Position numbers and translations under genes: made by a program. Source: Cristatella mucedo (taxonomy: Eukaryota > Bryozoa > Phylactolaemata > Cristatellidae). From it: a stretch of DNA of 64,000 nucleotides. Positions 34,313 through 46,884 of the stretch are shown in pieces; the first letter of the stretch is position 1, and every line of letters starts with the position of its first letter. Below the pieces are notes generated by a model that was given only the letters and a program-made list of their open reading frames with translations, did no database searches and was not told the DNA's origin. The stretch covers positions 5,080,501 to 5,144,500 of the forward strand of contig WPIO01000006.1 of NCBI GenBank assembly GCA_009760855.2, given 5' to 3'.

Positions 34313-35000
34313 GCCAGGGTCAATTTAAAGGGCCGAGGACACAAGATTGGCCCTACACAGAATTGGCTATGCCAAAACAGAAAAATGTAAGCTAAATGAA
34401 ATCGACGTATCATCTAATGAATCGGAAAGGGTTATGATATCGGTCGACATGTTACAATTTTGAATAGAGTATAATTCTTTAGATGATTGTGTGGGTGTTA
34501 CCTTTCATAGGGCTTATGGCTCTAAAGTCGAGCACCCAGGCGAATACACAAAACACAATTGAATCCTTTTTGAGCGAATCAAATCTGATAGGTTATCGAG
34601 AAGGATATTGAAGTCGCCTAAAATGAAAAACCCACTATACCTGGCTCAAAGAGCAGAGGGGAAATTAGAAAAGCCGGAGTTGAAGCTGCGATCATTGAGA
34701 TGAGGGGGAGCCGATTTTCATGCTCTCCATGCCAACTCAATGACTTAGACAGCTGAGAGCTGACCTTAGCTTGGATGAACGAACGGTAGTTCTCATATGC
34801 CATTAGATAGACGGCCAGCCCTGCTTTTCTGGGTGCTTCGTCAAGACTACTCAATGTATTCCTAGCAAGCTTTGTGCGTGCAGTAAGCCAAAGACTATCC
34901 GAGAGAGAACTCACATTAACGGCGATGTAAAAAAGTTCCGCAAAAATTGAGAAAAAATCCAGTCTTTCCAAGAAGAGTGGAGATAAAAACCAGTGAGGAA
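34313..35000 (-). mobile_element. LINE fragment at inner end of right arm
   Basis: The minus strand encodes DSLWLTARTKLARNTLSSLD and following, the same linker region as 23,209-23,436. The similarity with the left arm stops at about 34,313, so the inner breakpoint of the inverted duplication falls within this LINE. Confidence 0.75.
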
Positions 35001-35097
35001 CTAATCACCATGACGGAAAGTGAAGCCTTTCCTCTACCGTATGACCACGCAAGTTGCCCTGGCTCTAGCTTTTCTGCAACAGGGCGAACCAAGAGTG

Positions 35098-35826
35098 TTT
35101 AGCCGAGTTCCAGGGGTCAAACGCTAGTTCCAGCCAAACCCTGCCATACTCCGGCCACGATGCCGCTCGTCATGCCGCCGAGCTAGGGTAAGACGAGCGG
35201 CCGTCAGGGTAAACCTCTTTGTAATAACGCATGCACCAACAACAACAGGGGAACTAAACAAGTCTACAGGAAGGGTCCTATACATAGTAGTACACTATGG
35301 GAGCGCAAGACGACGCAGCAAGCGCGAACAAACTTGTTAGTTGGGGTCAGTCGGCTTCTGCAGTTCTGTCGTTGTACCGACTCCGAGTCCAACAGTACGA
35401 GCGTACGCCGTCCAAAACCCGGTTGGCTGAGTAACTGCTTGACTAATCCGAGCCGACAACTACCACAGTCGTAAGCTTCTACCGAAAGACGCCAACACAC
35501 GAGGGGGATCACGAACACGATACACGGGAAACGCGGAATATACAAGTCTCAACGAGTGAGCTATCCAGCTCCGCTCGGGCCTTGGGTACTCGTTCCCTAG
35601 CGTGCGTGGCAGCATCGCCGGAGCATGTCTGCATGAATCCAGGTGCGTAACTCGGCGACACCGGGAGCGTCCAACACCACGACTTACTTGGCCAACTTCC
35701 CTTACCCAAGAGCCCCGGTGACCTCTTGTCACCACACATCCGGCAATGCATAGGTCCTACCCCGGCCTGCCGGTGACCCTCATTACAGCCGCCTGGTCCC
35801 AACCAACCGAACCCAGCCTGGGTACA
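35098..35826 (+). mobile_element. LTR-like insertion in right arm with 4-bp target duplication
   Basis: Flanked by AGTG (35,094-35,097 and 35,827-35,830). The left arm has the empty site at about 23,052-23,066, reading AGTG once in CCAAGAGTGCAATG (complement). About 729 bp, with no coding capacity recognised. The second copy is at 30,065-30,775. It could be a solo LTR or another non-autonomous element. Confidence 0.75.
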
Positions 35827-35949
35827 AGTGCAATGCCCGCAGTTTTGGACGTTGAGCTTGACAATTTAAGCTGGATTACAAACAATAAGCTTAGCAGCTG
35901 AATAAGAATCGAGCCGCATATGAAATAGCAGTACTAAGCCGAGGCTTAT

Positions 35950-36515
35950 GGGCAGCGCTATGTACAGTTATGGACGAACGAGATTATTGTTTGACTTATG
36001 ACGTGGTGCTATGTATTTAGTAATGAAATACGAGTGCCTGACGCCGAAGTTGCTATCTTGGAGCTGAGGGTTGCAGGTCGGTAAGTCAAAGCGCTGGGCT
36101 TGAGGTTCGATGAGACAGTGAACGTGTCAGTCGGAAGTGGCCGGTCGTATCAGCCTAAGTATATAGCCCATTGTTAGCGATGGAATTCTATTCCGGTTGT
36201 TAGATTTATGCAAGCAATAGCGCACAGCAAAAGACGACATAAACAGACGCAGTTTATTATAGAATTGGGAGCCGGGTCTGAGCGGCGACCGCCAGAGCTG
36301 ATCAGTTACTGAGCGTCCCCAAAAGTAAGTTTGTTATTCTCGGCCGCAAGATGGCCTTTACTGGGAAGTCGGCGGACCCAACGTATTGCAATCGTGTTGC
36401 TAGCGAAGTGTGTGTAATATTGATAGCTGCAGCATTATCGTTGGCATGTCACCAGCTTATGGTCTTAGCACGTGGCACGCATCGTGCCACTGCCCGAAAT
36501 AGTAGGAGTGTCGAG
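35950..36515 (-). repeat. Possible solo LTR shared by both arms (right copy)
   Basis: Inverted counterpart of 22,361-22,925, with a similar start (TGTTACGACC on the minus strand). Ends are approximate. Confidence 0.35.
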
Positions 36516-36975
36516 CGGTCGTAACAGCAGCTTACATTTTGGCTGGCAGATTCATGTGAAGGTAGGATTAGAAATAGTGACAACATCCGGCAGAAGAAAT
36601 AGCCCCACTTGGTATGATGCGAAATTTCGGTTCGTAGTACAAAATTACGGCTTGGTGCTAAATTAAGACTACGAACAGTTTGCTGGACGGGTTGGATCAG
36701 TAGACATTCAAACGAGAGTGAAATAAAAAGATTAAATAGCTGGCGAACTATTTTAGAAAGTTAATTAAATCTTAATGCTATGCAATTTAGCTGCAGTTTG
36801 GCATATTGGGGATATAGAGAGAAAGAGGTATAGAGAGATCGCGTGTACGAGCGCTTGCTAGCACACAAGTAGTGAGATAACAATCAGGAGGTAAGGTACA
36901 ATATACCGCTTTGCCACTAGGAATACTGGAAGCTTGACGTTTTCACGGGACAACACCGTTTTTAAGGGTGGATTT

Positions 36976-37068
36976 ATGGCTCAGTCCTCTTTGATGGAGT
37001 ATTTCCCGGCGAGGAAGCGAACTCCCAGTCGACCGGAAAAGCGCTGCAAGTGTGATGCACTAAACTCG
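36976..37068 (+). pseudogene. CDT1: Right Cdt1 copy, exon 1 (altered PIP degron)
   Basis: Begins MAQSSLMEYFPARKRT. The PCNA-box core QxxLxxYF and the basic residue at position 14 remain. The Thr expected before the acidic residue is Met. The donor GTGAGT is intact. Confidence 0.88.
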
Positions 37069-37214
37069 GTGAGTGCCTGTATTCGCAAATTTCTCCCTCT
37101 CTGCTGCCGGTTGTTGGCACACAAGCATAAAATGCTGCTCTAATGCAGTAGCCGACACTTGCACACGGGGCCTAACATGTTGCTCTCCTTTTTTTACCTG
37201 GTCACTATAAATAG

Positions 37215-37586
37215 GACGAATGTGAGACGTGGTCGATCGCCAAGGTAGCTGGGTCGGTTGAATTTTCCGGCAAGCTCACTGCAAGCCCAGTCAATGCCTG
37301 CTCCGGCCAAGAAGCAACTCTCGGTCAGTCAGCCAGTCGAAGGACGGCGAGGCGTGGAGAGGCTGCATTACCATCATCAAAGGCCGGGCTAAGGACATCC
37401 GCACGAAAAGGAGGGAAAGCTGTTCCGTCAAGTCAGCCGAACGCTCTCAAGACTCTTGCAAAAGCTAAAGAATTAGAGCCTTCAAGTGCCCAGCCGACAA
37501 TTCAACGATCAACAATTGCAACCGATTTAACGATCAGCCAGGTGCTTGTTCCTATCCAAACTTGATCGAGGGCATTAGCCAATGAG
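37215..37586 (+). pseudogene. CDT1: Right Cdt1 copy, exon 2 (premature stop)
   Basis: Collinear with left exon 2 and the same 372-nt length. Codon 117 of the exon is TGA (37563-37565) where the left copy has CGA, a C-to-T change. The donor GAG|GTAAGA remains. Confidence 0.88.
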
Positions 37587-37676
37587 GTAAGACGACCATC
37601 ACGAGCACCAGCTCCCATTTGCAGCCACTGTATGTGCATTTCGTAGTAGCGAAAGGCCTTTTGTTTAAAGCAACAG

Positions 37677-37825
37677 ATTAACGGTAAGACCGGGTTTGTT
37701 CATGGCTCTCTCGTGACGGCACCACCATCATCACCTGTCTCACATGGTAACGGGCATGTGGATAGTAACCCTAAGCCACAACTGAAGACTCGGAGTTGCT
37801 TGCTGCAGCCAACTTCGACCTCAAG
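37677..37825 (+). pseudogene. CDT1: Right Cdt1 copy, exon 3
   Basis: Same length (149 nt) and phase as left exon 3, with an open frame and several substitutions. The donor is CAAG|GTATTT. Confidence 0.75.
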
Positions 37826-38039
37826 GTATTTCTTCATGTTATATTTCGGATTATGTGAGCGTTTGGAGTTCGCATGTGACAATCCCTGTCGTTAGATTTA
37901 GCCGTCTCAGCTGCCGGAATGTTGGTAGTTGACTCTTGCAAAACCACAATAGATTTTGAAATGGCGAATTTGCTTTTGAAGCTGCATGGAGTTTGTCATT
38001 GGTCCTTAGCTTAAAGTAGCTGTTGGTGATTACCCGTGA

Positions 38040-38255
38040 CTGGTTCGTGTTTTGCTCGGTTATTCTTCAACTTTTCCTACTATCTCAACTGATCTCATTA
38101 CTCTGCTATGCTTCCCACTTTCCTTTTTTCGCTTGAGACGCAGTCCGTTGCCTACTGAGTGTATATCAAAAGCCGCTTAGGCTGTGAGTGGGCTATACAA
38201 AACTTCCCTGCGTAGCATCCACATAGTCTTTACGCCTTTGTGGAGTTACAGATGG
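38040..38255 (+). mobile_element. LINE 3' UTR fragment (second family), right arm
   Basis: Mirror of 20,575-20,815: TTCCCACTTTCC..AAAGCCGCTTAGGCTGTGAG..CATCCACATAGTCTTTACG. Same 3' UTR as the LINE at 63,290-64,000. Confidence 0.75.
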
Positions 38256-39462
38256 AGATACATTACGTGCACTACTATCGATTAATAAAAGATCTTTTTG
38301 AGTACTTTTTAATTACCAAAAGCCTCTCTACTCGCCTGGGCATCACTGGCAATGCACTGCAGTGGTTCAGGTCCTATCTCAGTGAGACACTCCAGAGTAT
38401 TGATGTAAACGGACAACGATCATCCAAGTAACCTCTGAAATATGGGGTAACTCAGGGCTCTGTGCTTGGTCCGGTTCTTTTCACAGTTTATAGTCTCCCT
38501 CTAGGCGATGTAATTGCTAGGCACAATCTGGGCTTTCACTTATATGCAGGTGACACTCAGTTGTGGGTTTGCTTTGATCTCTCTGTGCTCCAGCACCTCT
38601 AATTCTCTCAACTCCCTTGCTGCATATATCGATGACATCTGTACATAGATGGCAGCAAAGTGTCTTATATTGCATGAGGATAAAACTAACTTACTAGTTA
38701 TCGGCAAACCAAGTGTGATTCTGAAACTGGGAAGGCGAACGCTCAAAATCAACTCTTCAGTCATTTCTCCTGTTGAATCGGCAGGAAATCTAGGTGCCAA
38801 GTGCCGAAGTGACCTTTCAGTAGACGACCGCATCAGCTCCACAGTCTGCCTACTATAAGCTTATATGACTCTACAATTCAAGCATGTTTAGGCATGGATA
38901 CCACAACTAAGTTGGCGTCGCATCACTTCTCACCGACCTGCATTGGCATCCCAGTCAAGAAACGCCTCGAATTCTAGGTTCTGTCGCTCTCTTTAAGGTC
39001 CCTTTATTCGGTGGCCCCAGCCTACCGATCAGATCTACTTACCCACCTGGTTAAGAATCGTACCGCCAGCTTTCCGGAATGTAATTGTTTACCTATACCT
39101 TGCATTAACCTTAAATCCTCTGGAGACCATGTCATTATCCCAAAGCCTGGAACTTAGTTGCGACTTGCATCACGACAGCCCCGGACTTGATCACGTTTAA
39201 AAAAATAAAATGCATCTATTTATTCATAGCGTTTAGTGGGTCATGTGAATCGCCTTTTATGTGCTTATGAATGCTGACACAGGAGGCAGCCACTAACCAC
39301 ATTTGCATGCTGCTTACCATATTTGCATGCTGACCCTAGGCATGTCGACCCTAACCATGTCATTCTTGTTGTCACTGAGTATACTAACCTAACTATTTGA
39401 TCATGCTTACTTTACTTCAAATGTAAAGTGCCTAGAAAGAGTTTTTTGAGGGTACTATGTCA
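38255..39462 (+). mobile_element. Degenerate LINE, RT to 3' end, right arm
   Basis: Contains [20 protein letters not shown] and [11 protein letters not shown] (YAGD again). Stops and frameshifts occur throughout. It lacks the tRNA-like insert of the left copy. Its 3' end is broken by the solo LTR at 39,467. Confidence 0.8.
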
Positions 39463-39466
39463 AATG

Positions 39467-40775
39467 TGTAACGCCTAAGGCTCAGCGGGGTAAGCTTGAC
39501 CTGCCGCTTACCTAGCAGCGTAGCCTATCGCCTAATGCTGTTCGGTGCGCGGCGCCTACGCGCAATAAGCTGGCCGCCACGAAACGAGCGTTTCTGGCGC
39601 TGACCTGCTTACCGTTACCTAAACGGGTCGCGAGTCCGCGGTGTGAATTGGAAAGCAAGACACAGAAATTGGGGATTTTACTGAACTTTATTCGCAAGCG
39701 CACAAAGTCGCTGTGCGTCTAGTTCAGCTTTATCTCCACACTCCTCGCACGTTCTCAGCTACACCAACACTCTTGAGGAGGGAATACTCCTCCACACTAA
39801 GCGCGACCCGGACCCTAAACCCTAACCGGTGAACTAGGAATCCGTTCCCACCTGTGCCGAGGGAATACCCCAAACACGCCAACTTAAACACTCGAGCGGA
39901 GGGAGTACTTCTCCACACTGAAGTGTGAACCGGAGTCTAAACCCTACCCGGTGAACTAGAACTCGGTTTCCACCAGTGCGACCGGAATACTCCACACACG
40001 CCAACTCAAGCACTCCTGCGGAGGAAATACTTCTCCACACTGAAGCGCGACCCGGAGCCTAAACCCTACCCGGTGAACTAGAGAGCTCCACACACACGCC
40101 AACTACGCCTAGCTCGCGCCGGCAACTCCCTATACCGAGACCACGTGCTAGCGCGCACACACAAACACGAAAGAAACACAAAATGCCAGCTCGGGCGCGA
40201 TACGACCGTATTCGGTGGAGTCCACGGAATCCTCCTAGCGCGCTGTCTCGTCCTGTTCCGTCAATCGCTGGCGAACAGCCCGCCCTCCTCCCTCGCTTTC
40301 AGAGAAACGAGTGCGACGGCGTCGAAGCCGGACCAAAGACAAAAAGACACGAGGCCAAGAGCGAGCGTCGCTCGACTCTTAAATACCTAGCTGAAACAAT
40401 GGGCAAGAGCTTAGTGGTATTGGGCCCGGACGCCTTGGCCCATTACAGACAGGAATTCCTACCGTCCCCAGGCCACTGGAAGGGCACCTCCGTCCAGCTT
40501 GATTGGCGAATGGGTTCCAGAAGATTCTTTCTTGGAAAGAGGGAAGGCGGGGGTTGACAGGCCAGCCAACATCTATCAGCAGCTTCCGCGGGTATCGGAC
40601 CAATTCTAAAGGCCGAATCGCCACCGCCGGTCTCAGAGCTTCCTGGCCTGCTCCTAAGCGCTTCCTCTCTAACCGCACTGACGCTCCTCTCTGCTCCGGG
40701 ACAAAGGGGCTCTAGCCCGCCGCCGAACAGCTCTTGTTCGCGCTAAAATTCAGCCAAAGCCAGCAGGGCGGTACA
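39467..40775 (+). mobile_element. Solo LTR, 1.3 kb, right arm only
   Basis: Starts TGTAACGCC and ends GGGCGGTACA (inverted termini) and is flanked by AATG on both sides (39,463-39,466; 40,776-40,779). The left arm shows the uninterrupted sequence near 19,262-19,285. GC-richer than its surroundings, with a three-unit minisatellite inside. It has a single LTR-sized sequence and no internal domain, so it is most simply a solo LTR left by recombination. Confidence 0.82.
39769..40106 (+). repeat. Minisatellite of ~120-bp units inside the solo LTR
   Basis: Three units (about 39,769-39,887, 39,888-40,009, 40,010-40,106), each with ACTTCTCCACACTGAAG-like and CTAAACCCTACCCGGTGAAC segments. The third unit is shortened. 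Confidence 0.85.
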
Positions 40776-40869
40776 AATGTATTATTAATATTATTATCAT
40801 TGGCCTTTGTCTGACAGCAGACGATTGGTTGCACAGTTACCTGGTGGCTACATAAGCACCCAGTCTTAA

Positions 40870-40990
40870 CTGAATCATAATAATAATAATAATGCACTTG
40901 ATAAAGCGCCCTCAGAGAACTCAATCTCTTCCTGGCCACTTTACATTTGCTGCAAAGGGAAATGCAATTGAATAATGCTGCTGATTGGGC
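40870..40990 (-). mobile_element. LINE 3' tail, right arm
   Basis: An (ATAATA)n run followed by GCACTTGATAAAGCGCCCTC and AGAGAACTCAATCTC, in reverse the 3' end of the LINE family of 4,258-4,690. Strongly 5'-truncated, only about 0.1 kb. Confidence 0.75.
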
Positions 40991-41364
40991 AGAATATGAA
41001 GTATCGCAGTTTGACGAAGGTTAATGGTGGAAAAAGACGATAAATTGGCTCAATTCAGGGGCATTGTTGTAATATTTGAACTCTTGTATTATTAGCATAG
41101 AACTATTGGATACATGGTGCTGAGGTTGTGATTGTATAGATGCTTTGCACTAATTTCGAAGTAAGATTTTAGCCTCACTATGTGACGTTTCTGATATGCA
41201 GAATCTGGTCACCATCGACTCATGGGTTGCACTGGATGCTCGAGCAGCCTTTTCTTGATCTCTCGTTGAAGCGTTACTGCAGAAGTATGCTCGGAAGAGC
41301 CGTGGAAGCAGCACCAAGTTTGCCGTCAGCCTGTTTCTGCCTATGCCTGCTCGGCAGAGAGCAG

Positions 41365-41502
41365 TGTTTCTTTGCCCTGCAAATACCGTGAACTCGAAAG
41401 GATTTTTGGTTTCTGCGAATGGTTAGTCACTCAGATGAAAGGACGTCAGGAGCTGTGCACCTTTGAAAAGTTAAAGAAAGGTGTTGAACAAATGGCATCC
41501 AG
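41365..41502 (+). pseudogene. CDT1: Right Cdt1 copy, exon 4 (acceptor shifted or lost)
   Basis: Encodes the KYRELERIFGFCEW..TFEKLKKGVEQMAS region. The acceptor used in the left copy reads CCTG instead of CCAG. An AG (GAGAGCAG) a little downstream would keep the frame while removing five codons, so the exon start given is the nearest usable one. The donor is CCAG|GTTAGC. Confidence 0.75.
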
Positions 41503-43072
41503 GTTAGCATTTACTTAAGCTTCCCAGCACCTCGCTTGTTCAGCCGTAAAAATCCGAGTGAAACTTACTTGGATACAAACCGAAGCTAACCCTAAGGGGC
41601 TGATTGCTTTTCAAAAATGTGTAAACGATCCTGTCAAAGGAAGCAGTCTGGTCAGCTTTGTTCTCTTCGGAAAGGGCGTGCATCAGCTGCAGTGAATTTC
41701 ACCGAGCAAGTCTTCCTCGTGCTAGCTTATCTGATGTCCTAAACAGTGCTGGCTCATATAAGGAAGTTCAAATTTGATCATATTAGGAAGCTCAAATTGT
41801 ACATATCGTGAACATAGGGGCCTCTTCATTCCAGTAAAAGTCGATAATAGCCTTTTTTAATGCTTATTTGACTGCCATTGTGACTAGGACAGTATTTTTT
41901 TTATTTTGTGGTACTGCTTAAGAAATGCGAGTGGAGGGGAAATTAACAGCAGTATCATAGCAAAGACTTGTTCGTGTGGTTTCACAATCGTGGCGAAGGA
42001 AGCAGCCAATCGCAGGGTCACTCTAGGTGTTGTGTCGGCTAGCAGTCTGCCAGCACGCCCCCCTTTGGGTGCCTCCATAGATACCTAAGCATCCAGCACA
42101 GTCTTCGACCGTGAGCATAGCTCAAAGGCCAAATATTTTGCAGTTCATTTCAGATTAATGTGAGTCTTTTTATTATTGTCTCTCTTCCAAACAATTGTAT
42201 TATTTAATTTGGAAATCCAGCTAAAATATCTTAACTAATTTGATGGCTTCATGGAAACAGTCGGTGTGAGGTTGCTGAAAGGGTGGGGGTTAATCTGGGC
42301 TGATAGGGGTGACTGAATGTGAATCGAAGTAGCCGAGTCTACTGAAGATAACCTTAAACAGATCGTTAATGAAACCGTGCGATTTTTGTACACCTTTAGT
42401 CATGTAATTGCGTCTTGCATGTCTGATTGACATGATCGGTTCGCTGCTGTGCAGATGTTTGAAGAGAAAAATGCTGACAGCTAATATACTCAGTAGCTGC
42501 AGTTGTTAGATTTCTACCCTAGATTTGTGTAGATGGCGAATGTAGCAATCTGTGTATCTTGACTCTGCACTGACTTGGTTTCAATCACTTAGTAATTTCC
42601 TTTTATGTAAAGGCAAAATACCACTTCTTTACTTTCTGCTGCATTGCCCATTACTTCTCGAAATCAATATCAGTGCAGTCAAAACTGAACCTCCGATGGT
42701 TATGCTATCCTATGTCCATCCGTATTAAGTAGCCCTTTTTGCGTGGATGTGGTTTTACATAGTAGTACAGTAGAGATTCGACTATTGAAGATATGGAATG
42801 CCCTCTTCACGTTCTGAACTGTGTTTCACTTTCACTGGTCGGGTGTCTGAAGAAACCTCTGCAAAACTTATTAAACAAACGAGAGGATTCTTGTCGGTTC
42901 CAATATCTTGACAAAAGCAACATTTTATGGCTGTTTTGGCCATTAACTCGTTTATCATAATGCCAATTTTGGGTGTGTATTTTTCATAGAATGGTTTTGC
43001 TGCGTCGGAAGAGTCCACATCTATGCCACATTTTGTGGTCCTCTTATAGCTCACATGCTACGCTCTTTGCAG

Positions 43073-43295
43073 AACCTTTTCAAGGGAAATGCTTGGTCAG
43101 ATTGTGACCGTGTTTCCTTCTGCTTACAATGTCCGATTTGAGAAGCTTCCTGCTGCGTACGGTCGACATGCAAGCGACATGACGATCGAACCTAACTTCG
43201 ATGCAGCTTCTGGAAAGCAGTTGATCACGTTGAGGGCGTCTCGAAAGCAGCAGTTTACAGCCAACCTTATTGAAATCGTAAAGCAGCACCATGAG
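43073..43295 (+). pseudogene. CDT1: Right Cdt1 copy, exon 5
   Basis: Open and the same 223-nt length as left exon 5, differing at only a handful of positions. The acceptor is CTTTGCAG and the donor GAG|GTTAAT. No lesion inside this exon. Confidence 0.92.
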
Positions 43296-45632
43296 GTTAA
43301 TTATACACGTTTTGATTTGCTAGCCATATGCTATGCTACTAAATAGATTGCCCGTGCTTAATGTAGCAAAGTCTTTGCACATGCTCAGTGGCACATGGTA
43401 AAGTTTTTCTTTCATGGCATGCTTATTCTGGCAACTTTTTCTGTTCTTAGGTTGGCCATATGTTGCTGTCTCTATCATGTTGGTTATAAATTGAAATCAT
43501 TCGTAGCAAGTGTTGTGTTCTATGTCATAAATGTATGCTAAACCACACTTGCTAGTAAGATCATGGAACCTAAGTCCTTATGTCAGCATGTGCCACCCAC
43601 GGTTGGTATGTTTCCATCCTCAGTGCACGCACCAATTCTTGGTGCATCTTTGTGACTCTTGTTTAAATTTGAATATGATACATTTGAGAAAATGCTTTTG
43701 ACGCAATCGTGTCATCAGTTTTTGGTGATTGGGCTCATTCTGTACTTTGGTTGCTGTTGATCAGAATTTGATACAACCAAGCAATGTTTTCTACTGATAC
43801 TATCTCCGTGGCTTTTGTTATTGAGAAGTATATGAATGTTTTCTAGTAGCAGTCTTATGCTCACTCCATAAAGCTGACCAGGTGCTGCTTTGTCGATGGC
43901 GAAGGAATCCTGATGTGACTCTGCCGAATGCTTTTAATAGATTGCTCAAATAGTCTTTAAAACTCTGATTTTTCATCGGCAAAATCGCTTCTTAATCTGT
44001 AGTTAAAACCTTTGTTTTTAGGTGAAACTTACACTTTGCACAAAAGGGTCGTCTGCAATCATCCACGTAACCAAATGCTTCCTTTCTCCTTTCGAATGCA
44101 CCGCAGTAATTTCTTTGGATTACACTCTATTCTACTCTCATTTTCTTTGCAGCCAAAACCGGTTCAGTTTAGTGAAGGATGCATCATGATGTCTGCCTTG
44201 CTTGGTGTTCTTTTCTGAGGAAGGAAATGTGTTGGTGATGGTGGCTATTGCCTGGCCTTACAGATATGTTCTTTGAGTATCACTTGCTGCCGTGAAAACT
44301 GGCATGTTGGTGCTTCACGGTATACTTTGGGTGACATCCTAGGTGGGAACGTTGCACAGACCTTTGTGGACACGAACATGTGTTAGGCGTTCGTAATAGT
44401 GTATGGGTATCCTACGAGTATCATGCCTGTATCTAACCCAACAGCTAATAAAAATTGGCAGTAGACTATCCCCAGTCACTGGGTTGCCACTCGATATCGA
44501 GCAGTTTCAATAGCTCAATATGGCTCCCTGCTAAGCAGCCTTTCGCTTCTATTTTACTCGCAAGCTTCCAATAATGGTGGCTATCTACTACCCCTCCATG
44601 TAACAATACTTGCAATTGTTGGGATTTTCCCGATTCTATGTTCCTTCTTCGTTCCACAATTCTTTCCTGTCTTATGCTGAGTGATTTTGACATTCATTTT
44701 GATACCCCATTTTACATCCCGTGTGCCAAAGATTGTACTTGCACCTGTTATCTTGTGCACAGGATCTCTCGAAAAAAAGTTCGCTTTCTCGTCGGTACAT
44801 TCACCCACGGTTGCATGCTGTCAGCATCCATTATCACTAAATTCTGTAAATTTGACACTATATTGATCTTATGTACTCATGGTGTTAGTGGTATTAGTGG
44901 TATTAGGTGGTATTAGGCCTCCTTCGGTTTGTGAATTACAAAATTCATGGACTAGTGATATTTATGTCACAAAAAGTCCTCTTCTGTGCTGCTTCAGTTC
45001 CCTTCGACCTGCCCTCACTTTGTGGAATTCGTAAAAAATGCTAGCTGGTTTTAGCAGAATCATTTGTTTAGCGACAAAAGAGTTTTAAGGCCATCACCAC
45101 TGATTTTTAGCCACGATAAAATATCGCCCACTAAAAAATGTAAACCCATGACGTCGGGACCGAGGGTCATAGCCGATGTTCTGAGTGGAAACTTTGGCCT
45201 ACTAGACACAATGAAGACGTATACCTAGATTCTCTTGGATTTTTTTCATAACGATAAACTAGGTGGAACCGGGAAGAATCGAGCGCCGAAACCATACTCA
45301 AAATCAGTACTGACTATTTATTGGATGTTCGCATGGACTACTTTAGGTCGTACAAAGCCATCATAGAGAGGTCAAGTCTAATAGTATAGTAACAGTATAG
45401 CAGCTGTATGCTGCAATGTGCATGCAGGTACAGGAATCAGACGGATAACCCACCTAAGGTGATGACTGTGTAGGCGAAGGGTTGTCGTTTGCAGCAGTTA
45501 TTTGTATCTATCAAGCATTAGCATGCAGATCTGGATGCTGTCATCTTTGCTTTTTATATGCGTTCAGACATCGCATATACTGGTATACACTGAATATAGA
45601 ATAATGCTAAATTGTATACACTCTCTTAACAG

Positions 45633-45821
45633 GTTTTTCTGTCCAAACTGCCTCAGCCTTTCGTCCTTCCTGAAGGTGGTCAGATTAACAGGTGGCATGG
45701 CAGTTTTGCCCTAGAGCATGTGCCCGATATCCTTGCTGCACCACTGCCCTGGCCAAAGCAGATGGAGGAACCTCCATCAGCTATGCAGGTTCTTGGTCCT
45801 CAACCAGATTTCCATGAAAAA
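45633..45821 (+). pseudogene. CDT1: Right Cdt1 copy, exon 6
   Basis: Open, 189 nt as in the left copy, keeping INRWHGSFALEHVPD. The acceptor is TTAACAG and the donor AAA|GTAAGT. No lesion. Confidence 0.92.
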
Positions 45822-46689
45822 GTAAGTGGAAGCGTTTGCTTGTGGCTGGATATATTTGTATTGTGGTTTTTAACTTTGTGGTAGCATTGACTGTCATGGG
45901 TGGCAAAAGCTCAAAGCCTTTTTTTGAGGTCTACTAATTCTTGTGGTGAGCACATAGGGTGATACTCTACCCCACATGCAGTTATTGGTTATCTTAACGT
46001 AGCCCAGAGCCTCCTGAGCTTTCAATTTTGTTTCTACAAGCTGTTCGCTCGATAAAGAAAGCCAAGGTCTTATCACAGATCATGCCTATTCGATTGGAAT
46101 CACTATGATTGGATTGAAATTATCGCAATGCCTCAGAACTCTAACAGTAACATGGCTGCAAATCAGAAATGATAACACAGATTTGAGTTTTGGCCTGCAC
46201 TTTAGAATTAACCTTAAATCTGCCTGCAAACGATTACTCCGTGCTTGTTAGAATGTTTCCAGTTTATTTTGTTATGCCTGCATGTCGTTCTGATACATCA
46301 CTTTTCTACGTGGTAACCATTACCTTGAGCAAGTCGGCATGTCAACCATGCCAGGCCTAAAGGTTATCTTTTTAGTGTCGATGTTCCTTTCATTAAAATT
46401 GTCACCGTTGGTAATGGGCAGCCTACACTGTCTAGGCTTGAGTAGTGTGTGCACCATGATAGTTGCTCCAAACTACGATCACCTTACGTGATTATGCGAC
46501 CCCACCTGTGAACGAGTTGACATGCAGAATTGGCAAGCGTTGCAGATGCTGTTGCGACCAGTTAATTTGGAATTCAGAATTATGCTGATCTCTGTACTTT
46601 TGATGCCTCAAAAGGTTAACCCCAAAGGCCTGCGAAGCCATTGGATTTCATATGTACACTCAGGTATGACCGGTGTCATTTCCTTTCAG

Positions 46690-46884
46690 GTGCAGCTAGT
46701 GCATGCAAAATACGAACAAATAGTCAATGCTGCACTTTTCGAGAAGCAATGCCAACAGCGGCAGGGATTGCAAGGGTCAGATCATACGAGCATTGGGCAC
46801 TGATCACTGAAGGGTACTTCTACACCGTGTGGGGAAGCTGTCGAAAATGCAAGTGTGGCCAGTACCCAGGTGCGGATCGACAAG
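46690..46884 (+). pseudogene. CDT1: Right Cdt1 copy, exon 7 (premature stop, damaged donor)
   Basis: 195 nt, collinear with left exon 7. TGT of the left copy (Cys431) is TGA at 46801-46803. The donor reads AAG|GCTAGT instead of AAG|GTTAGT; GC donors exist but are uncommon. Confidence 0.87.
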
